Origin: Acinetobacter baumannii
Lineage (GTDB): Bacteria > Pseudomonadota > Gammaproteobacteria > Pseudomonadales > Moraxellaceae
DNA length: 64,000 nucleotides
Direction: 5' to 3'
Assembly: GCF_016508585.1 (NCBI RefSeq)
Contig: NZ_JADVOP010000011.1
Coordinates: 45,229-109,228, forward strand
Within the stretch, counting starts at the first letter, position 1, and each line of letters begins with the position of its first letter. Made by a program: the position numbers and the translations under genes. The notes under the pieces were generated by a model. It was not told the origin of the DNA and ran no database searches. It worked only from the letters and a program-made list of their open reading frames with translations. Positions 48,727 to 57,885 of this stretch are shown here, one piece after another.

Positions 48727-51700
48727 GTGAGTATTGAAACTGTAGGGCCTAAAAAATATGCCTTTCAAGATCTTGTTTGTGTTGCAATATTACTTGAATT
48801 GTACGATGAAAATGACATTAGTTTTTTTGTTGAGCCATCTAATGGTGAAGATGCCAAAATTAATGTACCTGATTCCGCGCTTATAAAAGAAATTGATATC
48901 CAAGTTAAGGGAGCAGAAGGTGGTGTCACACTTGAGAATGTTGCAGAATATTTAGCACATTTTCCATATAACAAAGCTGAAAGTTGTCTTTTTGATCGGT
49001 TAGTTTCAAATTCAAGCCTTGTTGTAGTTTTTGTGATGTCAGGTCGTTGTAATGATGAAACCTCTTGCTATTTGTCCAAACTAGCTTGGCCATTTAATCC
49101 TCATAAAAGCTCAAAAGTGAAAATGGATGATGGTCGAGAATTATTTAAAAAATTTCCATTTGTTTTGAATATAAGCAAAGAATCATCTGAGCTAGAAGTA
49201 AAAAGATATGAATATCTAAAAAAAATGGATATTACTAAGTATGGTATTCAAAAAGTTAGGAAAGCATTAGAACGTTTAATTATTATTGAAAAAATAGATG
49301 AAGATGTTTTGAAGCTTAAGTGCAGTGAATTATTACGTCAGCGCTATAGTATTCCAGATGATCGTCATCAAGCAGTTATTGATCGAATGAGGGCTGTTGT
49401 TTTCAACGGCAAAGAGACTAAAAGAAATATATTGCCAGAATTTTTTTCTGAATTGACTGCCTTTATGCCTTCCCCAATTCGTCCATCAGGTTATATATCA
49501 CATGGTTTAGAAGATGATTGGATTAGAACACTTTCGGAAAAATCGGTTCTTCTTATGTCTGGTTCTCCGCGAGTGGGGAAAACGATTGCTGCTCAGTGGG
49601 TTGCTGCTGAGTTTGCTACCAAGGGTTATGAGGTGAAAGAGACAGGAGATGTAGGAGAGGCTTTTCGCTTTCTTGTAGATCAAAGTCCTGCTAAACGATT
49701 GGTATTAATGGATGATCCATTTGGTGATGCTCATCCAACACAAAATGCTAATAATGCTCTTGCTCAGATTGAGTTAATCATAAAAAGATTAGGAAGCAAT
49801 AGAAAGTTAATTATTGCTCAAGTTCAAGATCGTCTTTTGGAGGCTACATCTAAGAATTTTGTTTCAGAAATTAAAACAGGAGGATATGGGTGGTTGGATT
49901 TGAGTAACCCTTCTTCTAAATTTTTATCCGACTTATGGTCTCAACTTAAAACCGAACACAAAATTTCTGAACCATTAGCCTCTATAGTTTTAGAAGCGTT
50001 ATCAAAAGGAGAGCTAGAATTAGAAGCTGGCTGTTTAGAATATCTTGCAATTCACTACGAAAGTATTGATGACCCTACTGATTTAGATAAGATTGTTCGT
50101 TTAGCCCATGAAAATGCATCTAATTTAGCTAAAGCATTAAAATCTGAAAATTGTAAACCTTTTTTACTTGGTTTGGCTGCTACAACTAACCATAACCAGT
50201 CAGTCACTACTAAGGATTTGGCATATGCACTTGGCAGTGGTGATGATAAACCATTAGCGATTTCTAGTATTTTAGCAACTAGCATCACTATAGGTAAGCC
50301 ATCAACTTTTCCAAAAATACAATTAGTAAAAGATTATATGACCCCTCCTCAACTTAGTAATACAGATGAAGATGTAATAGAAAATCTTGAACAAAGAAGG
50401 ATGATTGAGTGGAAAAAGGACAATAGTTTGACTTTTACTCATTCATTCTATCGCTCTGCTGCTGAAGTCTTATTTCAGGATGGAACGCGACGGTCGGAAG
50501 AAAAAATTATAACTATTTTGGAAAGAGGTATTTTCTGCCTTTCGCCACACACTTCTCGTGCTAGTGCGCGTAACCTTAATTGGATTTATTACAGTCTTAA
50601 ACTAGAGCATTGCAAAGCTAAGTTAATTGAGCTAGCTATCAAAGCTTTAGACTCAAGTTATCCTTCAACACGTGATATAGCTTTTAGTTTCCTAATTAGG
50701 AATTTGTCTACTTTCTCAGTCGAAATTCGGGAAGACTTACCATTATGGGTTAGTCGCGTTTCATGGATTTCTTTAAATAACGTAGAGTGGGTTGACGGTG
50801 AACCTGTTTTTCCGATGGGCGAAAAAATTACTATTGAAGAAGATATTTTTTTGCATTGGAAAACATTTGAATACAATGAAGAATTAAATTTATTTGCAAA
50901 AGAAGGCTTATCTTTTGTACAACCCAAAGATGCATGGGCATTGATCCAAATGCTTGGTGATCATCCAGATAAGATGGATCAACATATTATTTCTAAATTA
51001 CTTGGCTATGATGAGGCATTGATACGGGCACAGGCCATTTGGGTTTGGTTAAAGCATCCACGAGAAAAAGATAAAGATATTCTCGATCAGATTTTTATTG
51101 AATCACACCCAGCAATAGCAAAAAAGATTCTTGAAGGCATTATGGAAGTCTGGAAGCTTACGAATATTGAGCGAAAAGTGGATTTGCTACGAGGCCTACA
51201 AAAAATAGCCTGCCTTCCAACTACAGCATGCGTACTGATAGAGCCGCTTATTATTTATGGAAGAGATGACTCAGAGAAAGATAAGTCTCCATGGGAAGTT
51301 TTTGAAATCGCTTTACCAAGTGTTTTAGATGCTCTTCCTGCAAGCGCAAGAATTAATGATGCACGTTTATTTAATATAGTTCAAAGGGCCAGAATTGAGC
51401 TCTCTATAGAGTCTATGCTGGTAATTATTGATAGTTGGATAGGATATATTGAACGTATTGCTCAAACTAGCATTCCTTCAGATTATACATTGGGTGTAAC
51501 TTCAATTCTGATAGAAACTACTCAAAAGTTTAAAGAGTCAAGGATAGAGAGAGTAAAAAGGTTATTAAATTTACATGGTACTGGATCGTTAATGCGAGTT
51601 ATTTCTGACTTGGTTGATGATTGGGAGGAGCTGACTGAAGCAGAGCGAGCCCTAGTACTTACAAAATTAAAAGAAGTGAGGGTTGATAGTCATTGGCTGA

Positions 51701-52629
51701 AAGCCGCAGTTCTTATGCGTGATGAAATACCTTTAGAGCTTGAGCAAGAAATTTTACATGAAGGCATTTATTTTAAAGCGGATTACATGGAGCAATTTGC
51801 AAGAGAGGATTCTAAGCTTTTCTTGGCGGCAGTCAGTGTTTATCTGGGGTATCCTCAAGTTTTAGAGTGGACAGGGCTATATTTACGAGGCAAAAAGATA
51901 TGGGGTTCTGTAGTTGAGAATATAGCTAGAGATCCATTGCATCCATTATTCAAAAATGCATGGCAGGAAATTACTAGGACGGGTAATGGGCCGTATGTAG
52001 CAAATTTTGTCAAAGCTGTTGGGGCTGAGCATGCTGAGCAAGTATTTGATATTCTGCTTGATATTAAGGTAAGAACAACTGGAAATTTTATGCCAGAAGC
52101 TTGGAATGCATTATTCGGGCTAATTACTGATAAGACTATACGATCTAAATGGATTAAAGCCATGGCATCAAAAGCTTTTAGTGTTTTGGATAGTTTAGGT
52201 GAGTTTGAAAAATGGTTGAATGATGATAATGCTTTTAATGAGTTTTTAGACTACTTTTCTTCAGATAAGGATTTATTGATGTTGTCTTATCGCCTTCTTG
52301 AGGCAATCGAGCTGCTTGAAGAATCAGCTAGAGATTCAGCTATAGAGTATCGGAAAACTTTCGGTATAAATAGCACTACTGATGACTATGATTTAGACAA
52401 TACAAATATACGAAATCACAGCATTTCAATATTGCATCAATGTTTCAAAAACCTTCCTCCTCTACATTATAGCACTTGCGATATATTGAGGGATAGAATG
52501 AAAAAAATGGGGGGGAGTAGTGAGCTTTTGTTAGAGATTGATACCTATCGAAAGTCTCTTTTTGATAGTCATAAAAATATTACTGAAAATCAATTGGTTG
52601 CCGAGAAAGTTAAAGATTGGGTTTGGTAG
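48727..52629 (+). CDS. STAND NTPase with N-terminal nuclease-like domain (Avs-like)
   Basis: This is a 1300-residue protein from a GTG start (AAGGGGTAATAGTAA precedes it). Residues 10-110 look like a PD-(D/E)XK-type nuclease (FVEPSNGEDAK, EIDIQVKGAEGG; E36, D57, Q59 and K61 as candidate active-site residues). An NTPase of the STAND/nSTAND3 type follows: Walker A MSGSPRVGKTIAAQW (about 279-290) and Walker B RLVLMDDPFGD (about 324-334). Residues 600-1290 are long helical repeat, the sensor-like part in antiviral STAND (Avs) proteins. Known Avs proteins bind a phage protein through the repeats and switch on the effector. The neighbours are defence genes. Family membership is inferred; the effector class needs comparison. 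Confidence 0.65.
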   Translation: MSIETVGPKKYAFQDLVCVAILLELYDENDISFFVEPSNGEDAKINVPDSALIKEIDIQVKGAEGGVTLENVAEYLAHFPYNKAESCLFDRLVSNSSLVVVFVMSGRCNDETSCYLSKLAWPFNPHKSSKVKMDDGRELFKKFPFVLNISKESSELEVKRYEYLKKMDITKYGIQKVRKALERLIIIEKIDEDVLKLKCSELLRQRYSIPDDRHQAVIDRMRAVVFNGKETKRNILPEFFSELTAFMPSPIRPSGYISHGLEDDWIRTLSEKSVLLMSGSPRVGKTIAAQWVAAEFATKGYEVKETGDVGEAFRFLVDQSPAKRLVLMDDPFGDAHPTQNANNALAQIELIIKRLGSNRKLIIAQVQDRLLEATSKNFVSEIKTGGYGWLDLSNPSSKFLSDLWSQLKTEHKISEPLASIVLEALSKGELELEAGCLEYLAIHYESIDDPTDLDKIVRLAHENASNLAKALKSENCKPFLLGLAATTNHNQSVTTKDLAYALGSGDDKPLAISSILATSITIGKPSTFPKIQLVKDYMTPPQLSNTDEDVIENLEQRRMIEWKKDNSLTFTHSFYRSAAEVLFQDGTRRSEEKIITILERGIFCLSPHTSRASARNLNWIYYSLKLEHCKAKLIELAIKALDSSYPSTRDIAFSFLIRNLSTFSVEIREDLPLWVSRVSWISLNNVEWVDGEPVFPMGEKITIEEDIFLHWKTFEYNEELNLFAKEGLSFVQPKDAWALIQMLGDHPDKMDQHIISKLLGYDEALIRAQAIWVWLKHPREKDKDILDQIFIESHPAIAKKILEGIMEVWKLTNIERKVDLLRGLQKIACLPTTACVLIEPLIIYGRDDSEKDKSPWEVFEIALPSVLDALPASARINDARLFNIVQRARIELSIESMLVIIDSWIGYIERIAQTSIPSDYTLGVTSILIETTQKFKESRIERVKRLLNLHGTGSLMRVISDLVDDWEELTEAERALVLTKLKEVRVDSHWLKAAVLMRDEIPLELEQEILHEGIYFKADYMEQFAREDSKLFLAAVSVYLGYPQVLEWTGLYLRGKKIWGSVVENIARDPLHPLFKNAWQEITRTGNGPYVANFVKAVGAEHAEQVFDILLDIKVRTTGNFMPEAWNALFGLITDKTIRSKWIKAMASKAFSVLDSLGEFEKWLNDDNAFNEFLDYFSSDKDLLMLSYRLLEAIELLEESARDSAIEYRKTFGINSTTDDYDLDNTNIRNHSISILHQCFKNLPPLHYSTCDILRDRMKKMGGSSELLLEIDTYRKSLFDSHKNITENQLVAEKVKDWVW

Positions 52630-53043
52630 TTATAAGTGTTAGAAAATATATAGATTCAAATCAAGATAGATTTTGCGAGATTAATTCTATTCTTAAACTA
52701 TCAACAATATCTTATTCCACTAAAATGATGCTTAGTTTGGATTGCGATCTAAAAAGAACTTGTATGACTTTCAGTTAATGTACTCATATATCTAATAAGG
52801 TGATAATTTTTATTATCTTATTGGCCACTAAGCATTTGAGAAAAGTTTGAAAGGAGAAACTCAGAAAGCAAGTCCTATGCAGAAAATCTATTTAAAGGAT
52901 TTGAAAAATCTCACTATATCCTTCGTACGACATAAATGCTGTTATTTCCAGCGATTGCGTTTAGTGAATAGTCCACTAGCCAGTCTCAGAGTCCTTTTTA
53001 TAGGATGAGTTTTAGATCATAAATGACGCTATGCTATGGTTGA
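52630..53043. other. Intergenic region with a degenerate repeat
   Basis: About 410 bp between convergent genes. The sequence CGACATAAATGCTGTTATTT (52928-52947) matches the CGACACATAAGCTGTCATTTT end motif at roughly 15 of 21 positions, in the same orientation as copies A and B. It may be a decayed transposon-end site. Otherwise no gene is visible. Confidence 0.3.
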
Positions 53044-53075
53044 ATTGAGAGGGGATGCTTTGTCCCCCCTCAAAT
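53044..53075 (-). terminator. Terminator-like hairpin after herA
   Basis: A GC-rich stem ATTGAGAGGGGA / TCCCCCCTCAAAT (one internal mismatch) lies directly downstream of the minus-strand HerA gene. The U-run is weak. Confidence 0.6.
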
Positions 53076-53080
53076 CTTTA

Positions 53081-54808
53081 TTATTGAATACTTTGCTTAC
53101 GCCAATTATCAACGGCAGTTGATAGGCGCTTTTCCTTGACTTGCGTCTGCCATTCATCCCAGAAATTGACAGTACCACTATTTGGTTTATTTTGAGGTTC
53201 ATCGATCCTAATTCGACTTGGTAGTAAGCTAGCATCACCAACGACTAATGCTTCTCCAGTGTCGAGAGTCGGAAGAATATCACTAAAACCACCGAGGCTA
53301 TCAGGAAGAAGGCGTTTGATAACTCCTTGATCTTCAGCATTAGTCAGTCGCATGGAAACGAAGTTGCTACATTGGCTTAACAGTGTTTTATTTACTTCAG
53401 ATGGGCGTTGGCTGATTACAACTAAGCTGACACCATATTTGCGTCCTTCTTTGGCGATGCGTTCGAAGATATCCAATGAAATATCATCAGCAGAATCTGC
53501 CATATTGCGCTGTGGCATATATAGATGGGCTTCATCACAGAGAAGAGCAATAGGGTGACGAAGTTCAGATGGGGTCCATTGTTGTACGGAAAATGTGACT
53601 CGTGCAACAAGGGAAACGATCAGGGGAAGAACATCCGAGGGAACTTCAGAAAAGTTGATGATCTTGATGCCTGCCTTACCATTTTCATCTGTGCTGCCGA
53701 GTGCAGCACTAGCAAATTTCTCAAGCCAAGCAAAATCAAGAATATCCTCACCACCATTAAACATGAAGCCGAGACGTCTATCAGAGATTTTGTTTTCAAG
53801 TCTAGAAATCATGCGCGCGAGCTTTCCGAAGAAGTCACCTTGCTTGTCACCACGCGCACCAGGCACCATTTCAATATTTATTTCATTCAGTCTCGACATC
53901 AGGAGGTTAAGATCAAATGGGACTGGGCTATCCACAGTAAAATGCTTTAGCAGGTCTTGTTGACCATTTTCCTCGAGATACTTTCTTTTGGCTTGATTAA
54001 TTTCTCTCGCCATAATCATGGCTTGGTTAGGAGCATTTTGATCACTACGGTCTACAAACATGGAAACTAATGCTTCGTAAGAAAGGAGCCAATATGGGAG
54101 ATAAAGTACATCATCAGAGATTTTAAGTTTGGCCTCAACATCTGATGGTCCTGCGACTTTGAAATGTTGAATACCAGTCCCTATTAATGGCGCATATTCG
54201 CCATGAAGGTCAAAGACAATGGCATTAGCAGTAGAAAGCCTTGCCATCTGTTCGATAATTTTGGCAGTTGTCCATGACTTCCCAGAACCTGTACTTCCTC
54301 CGATAAAGGCATGGCGCTGGAAAAATTTATTGCCATTAAGGTAGGCAACTGCATTTTCATCTAGAGTGTATTTACCAAGAGTCAAGGCGTTTTCATCCCC
54401 CGAAACACTAGAGAGCGTACGCATAAATTTGGTTAGATTATCACCTTCAAGCGAAAAGCAGTTGGCATCAATTTCTGGAACACTTTCCAGTGTTCGACGG
54501 AAGACATTGTCCTTGGAGCCATCACGATCCAGCATGGTTCCAATTAAAGCAATGCGGCATAGATTCAATTCTGAGTTTTGGTCTACTATTCCATCATCGG
54601 AAATATTCTCGATACCACGCTTTCTAGTCACTTGTGTAATAAGCCCAATGAGGTGCTGTCCAGGTCTGCTGCTTTGGAGCACAGCAAGGTGGTTAACCTG
54701 TAGCCGTTTTAGATGAGCAATATTCTCTACATCTACAATAACATTCGTCGTGTCAACTGAGGCAACTTTCCCGAGGGTCTCTTCATCCTTAAAGTTAAAT
54801 ATAGCCAT
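53081..54808 (-). CDS. HerA-type ATPase/translocase (SIR2-HerA defence)
   Basis: This 575-residue HerA/FtsK-superfamily motor has an N-terminal HAS-barrel (MAIFNFKDEETLGKVASVDT), Walker A GGSTGSGKSWTTA (about residue 168), Walker B ALLCDEAHLYMPQ (about 420) and the following SQRPSEVNKTLLSQCSNF block. It starts 9 bp after the SIR2-like stop, so the pair is co-transcribed. In known SIR2-HerA systems, HerA assembles with SIR2 and the complex depletes NAD+ on phage infection; some such complexes also act on DNA. It lies among other defence genes on a transposon-like element. Confidence 0.88.
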   Translation of the reverse strand: MAIFNFKDEETLGKVASVDTTNVIVDVENIAHLKRLQVNHLAVLQSSRPGQHLIGLITQVTRKRGIENISDDGIVDQNSELNLCRIALIGTMLDRDGSKDNVFRRTLESVPEIDANCFSLEGDNLTKFMRTLSSVSGDENALTLGKYTLDENAVAYLNGNKFFQRHAFIGGSTGSGKSWTTAKIIEQMARLSTANAIVFDLHGEYAPLIGTGIQHFKVAGPSDVEAKLKISDDVLYLPYWLLSYEALVSMFVDRSDQNAPNQAMIMAREINQAKRKYLEENGQQDLLKHFTVDSPVPFDLNLLMSRLNEINIEMVPGARGDKQGDFFGKLARMISRLENKISDRRLGFMFNGGEDILDFAWLEKFASAALGSTDENGKAGIKIINFSEVPSDVLPLIVSLVARVTFSVQQWTPSELRHPIALLCDEAHLYMPQRNMADSADDISLDIFERIAKEGRKYGVSLVVISQRPSEVNKTLLSQCSNFVSMRLTNAEDQGVIKRLLPDSLGGFSDILPTLDTGEALVVGDASLLPSRIRIDEPQNKPNSGTVNFWDEWQTQVKEKRLSTAVDNWRKQSIQ

Positions 54809-54817
54809 ATGTTCTCT

Positions 54818-55831
54818 CTACATGATGAGTGATAAGTAGCCTTCAAGGCTCCAGATGTTTTTATCAACTGTGAACGAAGAGTTGCTTAGTGAAGAGTAAA
54901 CAACAGATTTGTCATCTGTCGCCCCACGCTCTATCGCTAAGTAATTTTTTGCTTTGCCATCAATAATAAGTTTTTTGGCCGAATCGGAAAGCGCGTATGT
55001 GATGATTGTGACTGGTGCTTCCTGTCGCTGACATTTGGCCATAAGTTTTGGTTGAATATGTTCATCATTGAATCCATATCCAATACACAAGTATGATCCT
55101 GCTTCATTGATAGCTTTGTCGGCGTTATTAATGATAGAGCGGAATGGCTCAAGATGTGTCTTCTGGTACTTTTGAGTACCTGGTGTCACAATTTGTGGGC
55201 TATAGTTCTCAGGAATCTCTTGTGCGCCAGAAATTGCAACGGTGTCTTCTAATGGAGACTGAAACCAGTCGAGAGACCCATGTACTTTCCAGATATTCAC
55301 TCTGCGTGAGCAGGTTAATTCATCGGGAGTGGTTAGTTGGCGGAAAAAGCCGTGTGTAAAACCAGTGTAGTGATGGATTTTGCTTTGTTCGCATGCATAC
55401 TCTGCTAGACGATCATAATTCGTCGTGACAATATTTACTTTTTTTAGAGTTGTTTTAAACATGTGTTTAAGTAGGCGACTGAGCGGGAACATTGAAATGT
55501 TCTGTAAGCCACTTTTAAAAATATTGCAATCTTCAGAGTTTATGAGTGACCACGTGGAATTTATGATCCTGCATGTTAATTCTTTAGATACATCTACTTG
55601 ATGGAGTGCTGTTTCAAGATCTATGCCATTTGTTAGTGTCTGGCAGAAAATACCCCAAGATTTCATGTCTGTATCGCATAAGTCTGAAACATTAGTTTCT
55701 TTAGTCAAATGCTGTGCTAGTGCTCCCATACCAGACATTCCATGTGCTGCCGATGCTCCGCTGCCCAGAATTATGATAGGAGCCTTCCCGTAATAGTCCT
55801 GAGCCTGTTTTTCATAATTAATATTAGACAA
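54818..55831 (-). CDS. SIR2-family NAD+-hydrolase (SIR2-HerA defence)
   Basis: This protein of about 337 residues is SIR2-like. The nucleotide-binding start is APIIILGSGASAAHGMSG, followed by NIVTTNYDRLAEYACE, VWKVHGSLDWF (catalytic His) and a C-terminal CIGYGFNDEHI, all typical of the defence SIR2 class that cleaves NAD+. No ATG can give the whole domain, since the first internal Met follows the glycine loop. The TTG at 55831, seven bases after AAAGGA, is the best start; another TTG at 55879 has no good ribosome site. It is the first gene of a two-gene defence operon with herA. Confidence 0.85.
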   Translation of the reverse strand: MSNINYEKQAQDYYGKAPIIILGSGASAAHGMSGMGALAQHLTKETNVSDLCDTDMKSWGIFCQTLTNGIDLETALHQVDVSKELTCRIINSTWSLINSEDCNIFKSGLQNISMFPLSRLLKHMFKTTLKKVNIVTTNYDRLAEYACEQSKIHHYTGFTHGFFRQLTTPDELTCSRRVNIWKVHGSLDWFQSPLEDTVAISGAQEIPENYSPQIVTPGTQKYQKTHLEPFRSIINNADKAINEAGSYLCIGYGFNDEHIQPKLMAKCQRQEAPVTIITYALSDSAKKLIIDGKAKNYLAIERGATDDKSVVYSSLSNSSFTVDKNIWSLEGYLSLIM

Positions 55832-56259
55832 GATATTATCCTTTAATATTCTTGAGTTAGTGTGTTTTAGTTGGTTCAAGTGTAAAGATGTATCTTGTTG
55901 TAACTTACAAAAAAAGATAAGTCAAATATACATTTATGTCAGCAATAAAATTTAATTGAATCAAAATAAATGGACTATATCATTTTGAAGAGGGGAGTTA
56001 TTCAGAACATATGGATAAAAAATTAAGGAAGAGGTATACACCTCAATGACATAGTTTCCTTTTGTATGATAGCTATCATTGTCTTGAAAACAGTAAAAAT
56101 AAAACTGATATGTCATGTGATATCGCTGAGTGACGAATGCGTTTTCGTCACTACTGCTTTTTAAATGGGATTGAGGTTTTGCGACAGTTTGTGTCGTCCA
56201 TGCCTTGTTTTATTACGCATGCGCTTTATTATTAAAATCTTTGTTAGAGATAATTTAAT
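55832..56259. promoter_or_regulatory. Divergent intergenic region with hairpin
   Basis: About 430 bp between the SIR2-HerA operon and the 56260 gene. It holds the perfect inverted repeat AGTGACGA (56129-56136) / TCGTCACT (56145-56152), and nearby GCGACAGTTTGTGTCGTC (from 56180), which resembles the GACA-TGTC spacing of the transposon-end repeats. The hairpin may be an operator or terminator; no gene is seen. Confidence 0.35.
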
Positions 56260-57504
56260 ATGAATTTAGGCTTAAAAGAACTTATAGCTGAAATTGCTCT
56301 TTCCTCATCAATAAAAGAAGCAGCAGAATTATACAAAATATTTGAGGGTATATTAAAAGACTATGTTTTTATCTTAAGTTTTGACAAATCTTCAGCTGCT
56401 ATTCCAGGTCTTGCAGTAGATAAAAATTTTTCAAAGACAGGTGCCATAAGAGGTTTATATAAATATAATAATGTATTCGTTTTAAGTGGAAAAACTGTTG
56501 ATTCCTTATTATCTGGGAAGAAGGAGGAGATTCCAATTGACTATTCTATATCTTTGGATACACAAGCTGTAAGTTATTTATATTCATATTTTTTTGATAG
56601 AAATAATAATAGATTGCCAGGAGATCTGGATGAATTTTTTAGGTTTATTATAGAGCCAGATGTAAATGTTGATCCTATCCCTCACTTGACGGAGAACACA
56701 TATAACTTAAAATCTGGTGGTAATTTAGATGAAATCTACGATGTTAAGCTTGCTTATGAGATGTTTAGAAATTTGGATGTTGAGGCATTTAAGAATGAGA
56801 ATAAACTAAAATTCAATAAAACTGATTTTGAGATTCAACAAATAGCCCAGCAGCAAATGTCTCAAGAAATATTTAGGTTAACTAATGAACAGTTTAATGT
56901 TGAGTATGAAAGAATGTTTCATGAGCAATATATAATTATTTTAATAATTGCTATTATTCGATGGAAATATAGTAAAAAATCAATTTATACAAAGATCTAC
57001 ACCTACTTTGAGATGAATCAAAAGTATCTTGGTTTGATGTCTGTCCGTGATGCAAATCTTGCATATGCTATTTTTTCAAATAAATCTAATTTCTTTGGAA
57101 AAATTCAAAAGAATTCTGACGAATTGGTTAGAAAGATGAAAGCTATGGCATGGGATATTTTTCATTTTAGATATTTAGAGAAAGCATCTACATTTTCTCT
57201 TAGTGAAAATGCGGATTATTTCTTTCCTGCATTATGTAGCTTTGATGACGAGTTTGTTAAATTAATTGATTTTTATAAACTTAGTGGGTTGGTTTATAAT
57301 AAGGAAGACTCTGATATTTATCCATTTTATGCTTTTGGTATGGATGATATGGTAGAGTTAAGTGATAAACATAAAATGCAAATTCAAGAGGCATTTTTTA
57401 CATCTGATGCTATTATTGAAAGACAAAATACTTGTGAAAATAAAAGAATGAGATTTAATCAGTCAGTTCTTGAGCTAGAGGAAGAGTTTTTTAATCTTAT
57501 ATGA
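56260..57504 (+). CDS. Putative PIN-like nuclease toxin, 414 aa
   Basis: This 414-residue protein has unusually low GC and Asn/Lys-rich codons. Segments fit a PIN-like fold: YSISLDTQAVSYLYSYF (strand plus acidic residue, about residues 96-112), MSVRDANLAYAIF and FFPALCSFDDEFVKLIDFY (an acidic SFDD motif like the third PIN site). The interior is large and helical. It is followed after 9 bp by a 62-residue gene like the StbD/RelB-type antitoxins, suggesting a toxin-first TA pair. It lies inside the defence island. I do not recognise a named family, and the PIN reading is inference. Confidence 0.5.
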   Translation: MNLGLKELIAEIALSSSIKEAAELYKIFEGILKDYVFILSFDKSSAAIPGLAVDKNFSKTGAIRGLYKYNNVFVLSGKTVDSLLSGKKEEIPIDYSISLDTQAVSYLYSYFFDRNNNRLPGDLDEFFRFIIEPDVNVDPIPHLTENTYNLKSGGNLDEIYDVKLAYEMFRNLDVEAFKNENKLKFNKTDFEIQQIAQQQMSQEIFRLTNEQFNVEYERMFHEQYIIILIIAIIRWKYSKKSIYTKIYTYFEMNQKYLGLMSVRDANLAYAIFSNKSNFFGKIQKNSDELVRKMKAMAWDIFHFRYLEKASTFSLSENADYFFPALCSFDDEFVKLIDFYKLSGLVYNKEDSDIYPFYAFGMDDMVELSDKHKMQIQEAFFTSDAIIERQNTCENKRMRFNQSVLELEEEFFNLI

Positions 57505-57513
57505 GATAAGCAC

Positions 57514-57702
57514 ATGAGCACCGTTTTTGACCCTATTGTGTCTGAATTTGATAGTTCCGACCACGAAGCAGAATATAACGCATGGTTTAGAGCTAAAATA
57601 GAAAAGGCATCTACTGACCCACGCCCAGCTGTGCCACATGATCAAGTCGTTGCACACCTAAAAAAGCGTCGTGAGGAACGAGAAGCAAATACTAATCGTT
57701 GA
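57514..57702 (+). CDS. StbD/RelB-like small antitoxin candidate
   Basis: This 62-residue acidic-to-basic protein has a C-terminal EYNAWFRAKIEKASTDPRPA with VPHDQVVAHLKKRREER. It resembles the C-terminal toxin-binding tail of StbD/RelB-type antitoxins (xFRxKVExALxDPRPxxPHxxV). No DNA-binding N-terminal domain is evident, so it may act only by binding. It follows the 414-residue gene after 9 bp and is presumably co-expressed with it. Confidence 0.6.
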   Translation: MSTVFDPIVSEFDSSDHEAEYNAWFRAKIEKASTDPRPAVPHDQVVAHLKKRREEREANTNR

Positions 57703-57885
57703 GTTCATACTTAATACTGTCTCATTTGATAGATGTTTAGATTAAATTCGCACCCAAATAATTCTTGGGTGCGAAGCCATCTTAACTTCTATAAAAAGTT
57801 GGATTTCAGGTAGTGGTACTATCTTATGATGTATGAGATAAGGAAAATCTTAGTATATTCCTAAACAATTGATTTAAAAAGTATA

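Noticed and set aside
44590..48820. AAAATGACA matches at about 44588 and 48803 as inverted transposon ends.
   Set aside because: Both lie within coding sequence (AENDIK and DENDIS codons) and lack the surrounding markers.
53525..53963. Plus-strand frames of 122-141 codons opposite HerA.
   Set aside because: They are antisense to conserved ATPase motifs (Walker B region) with no independent support.
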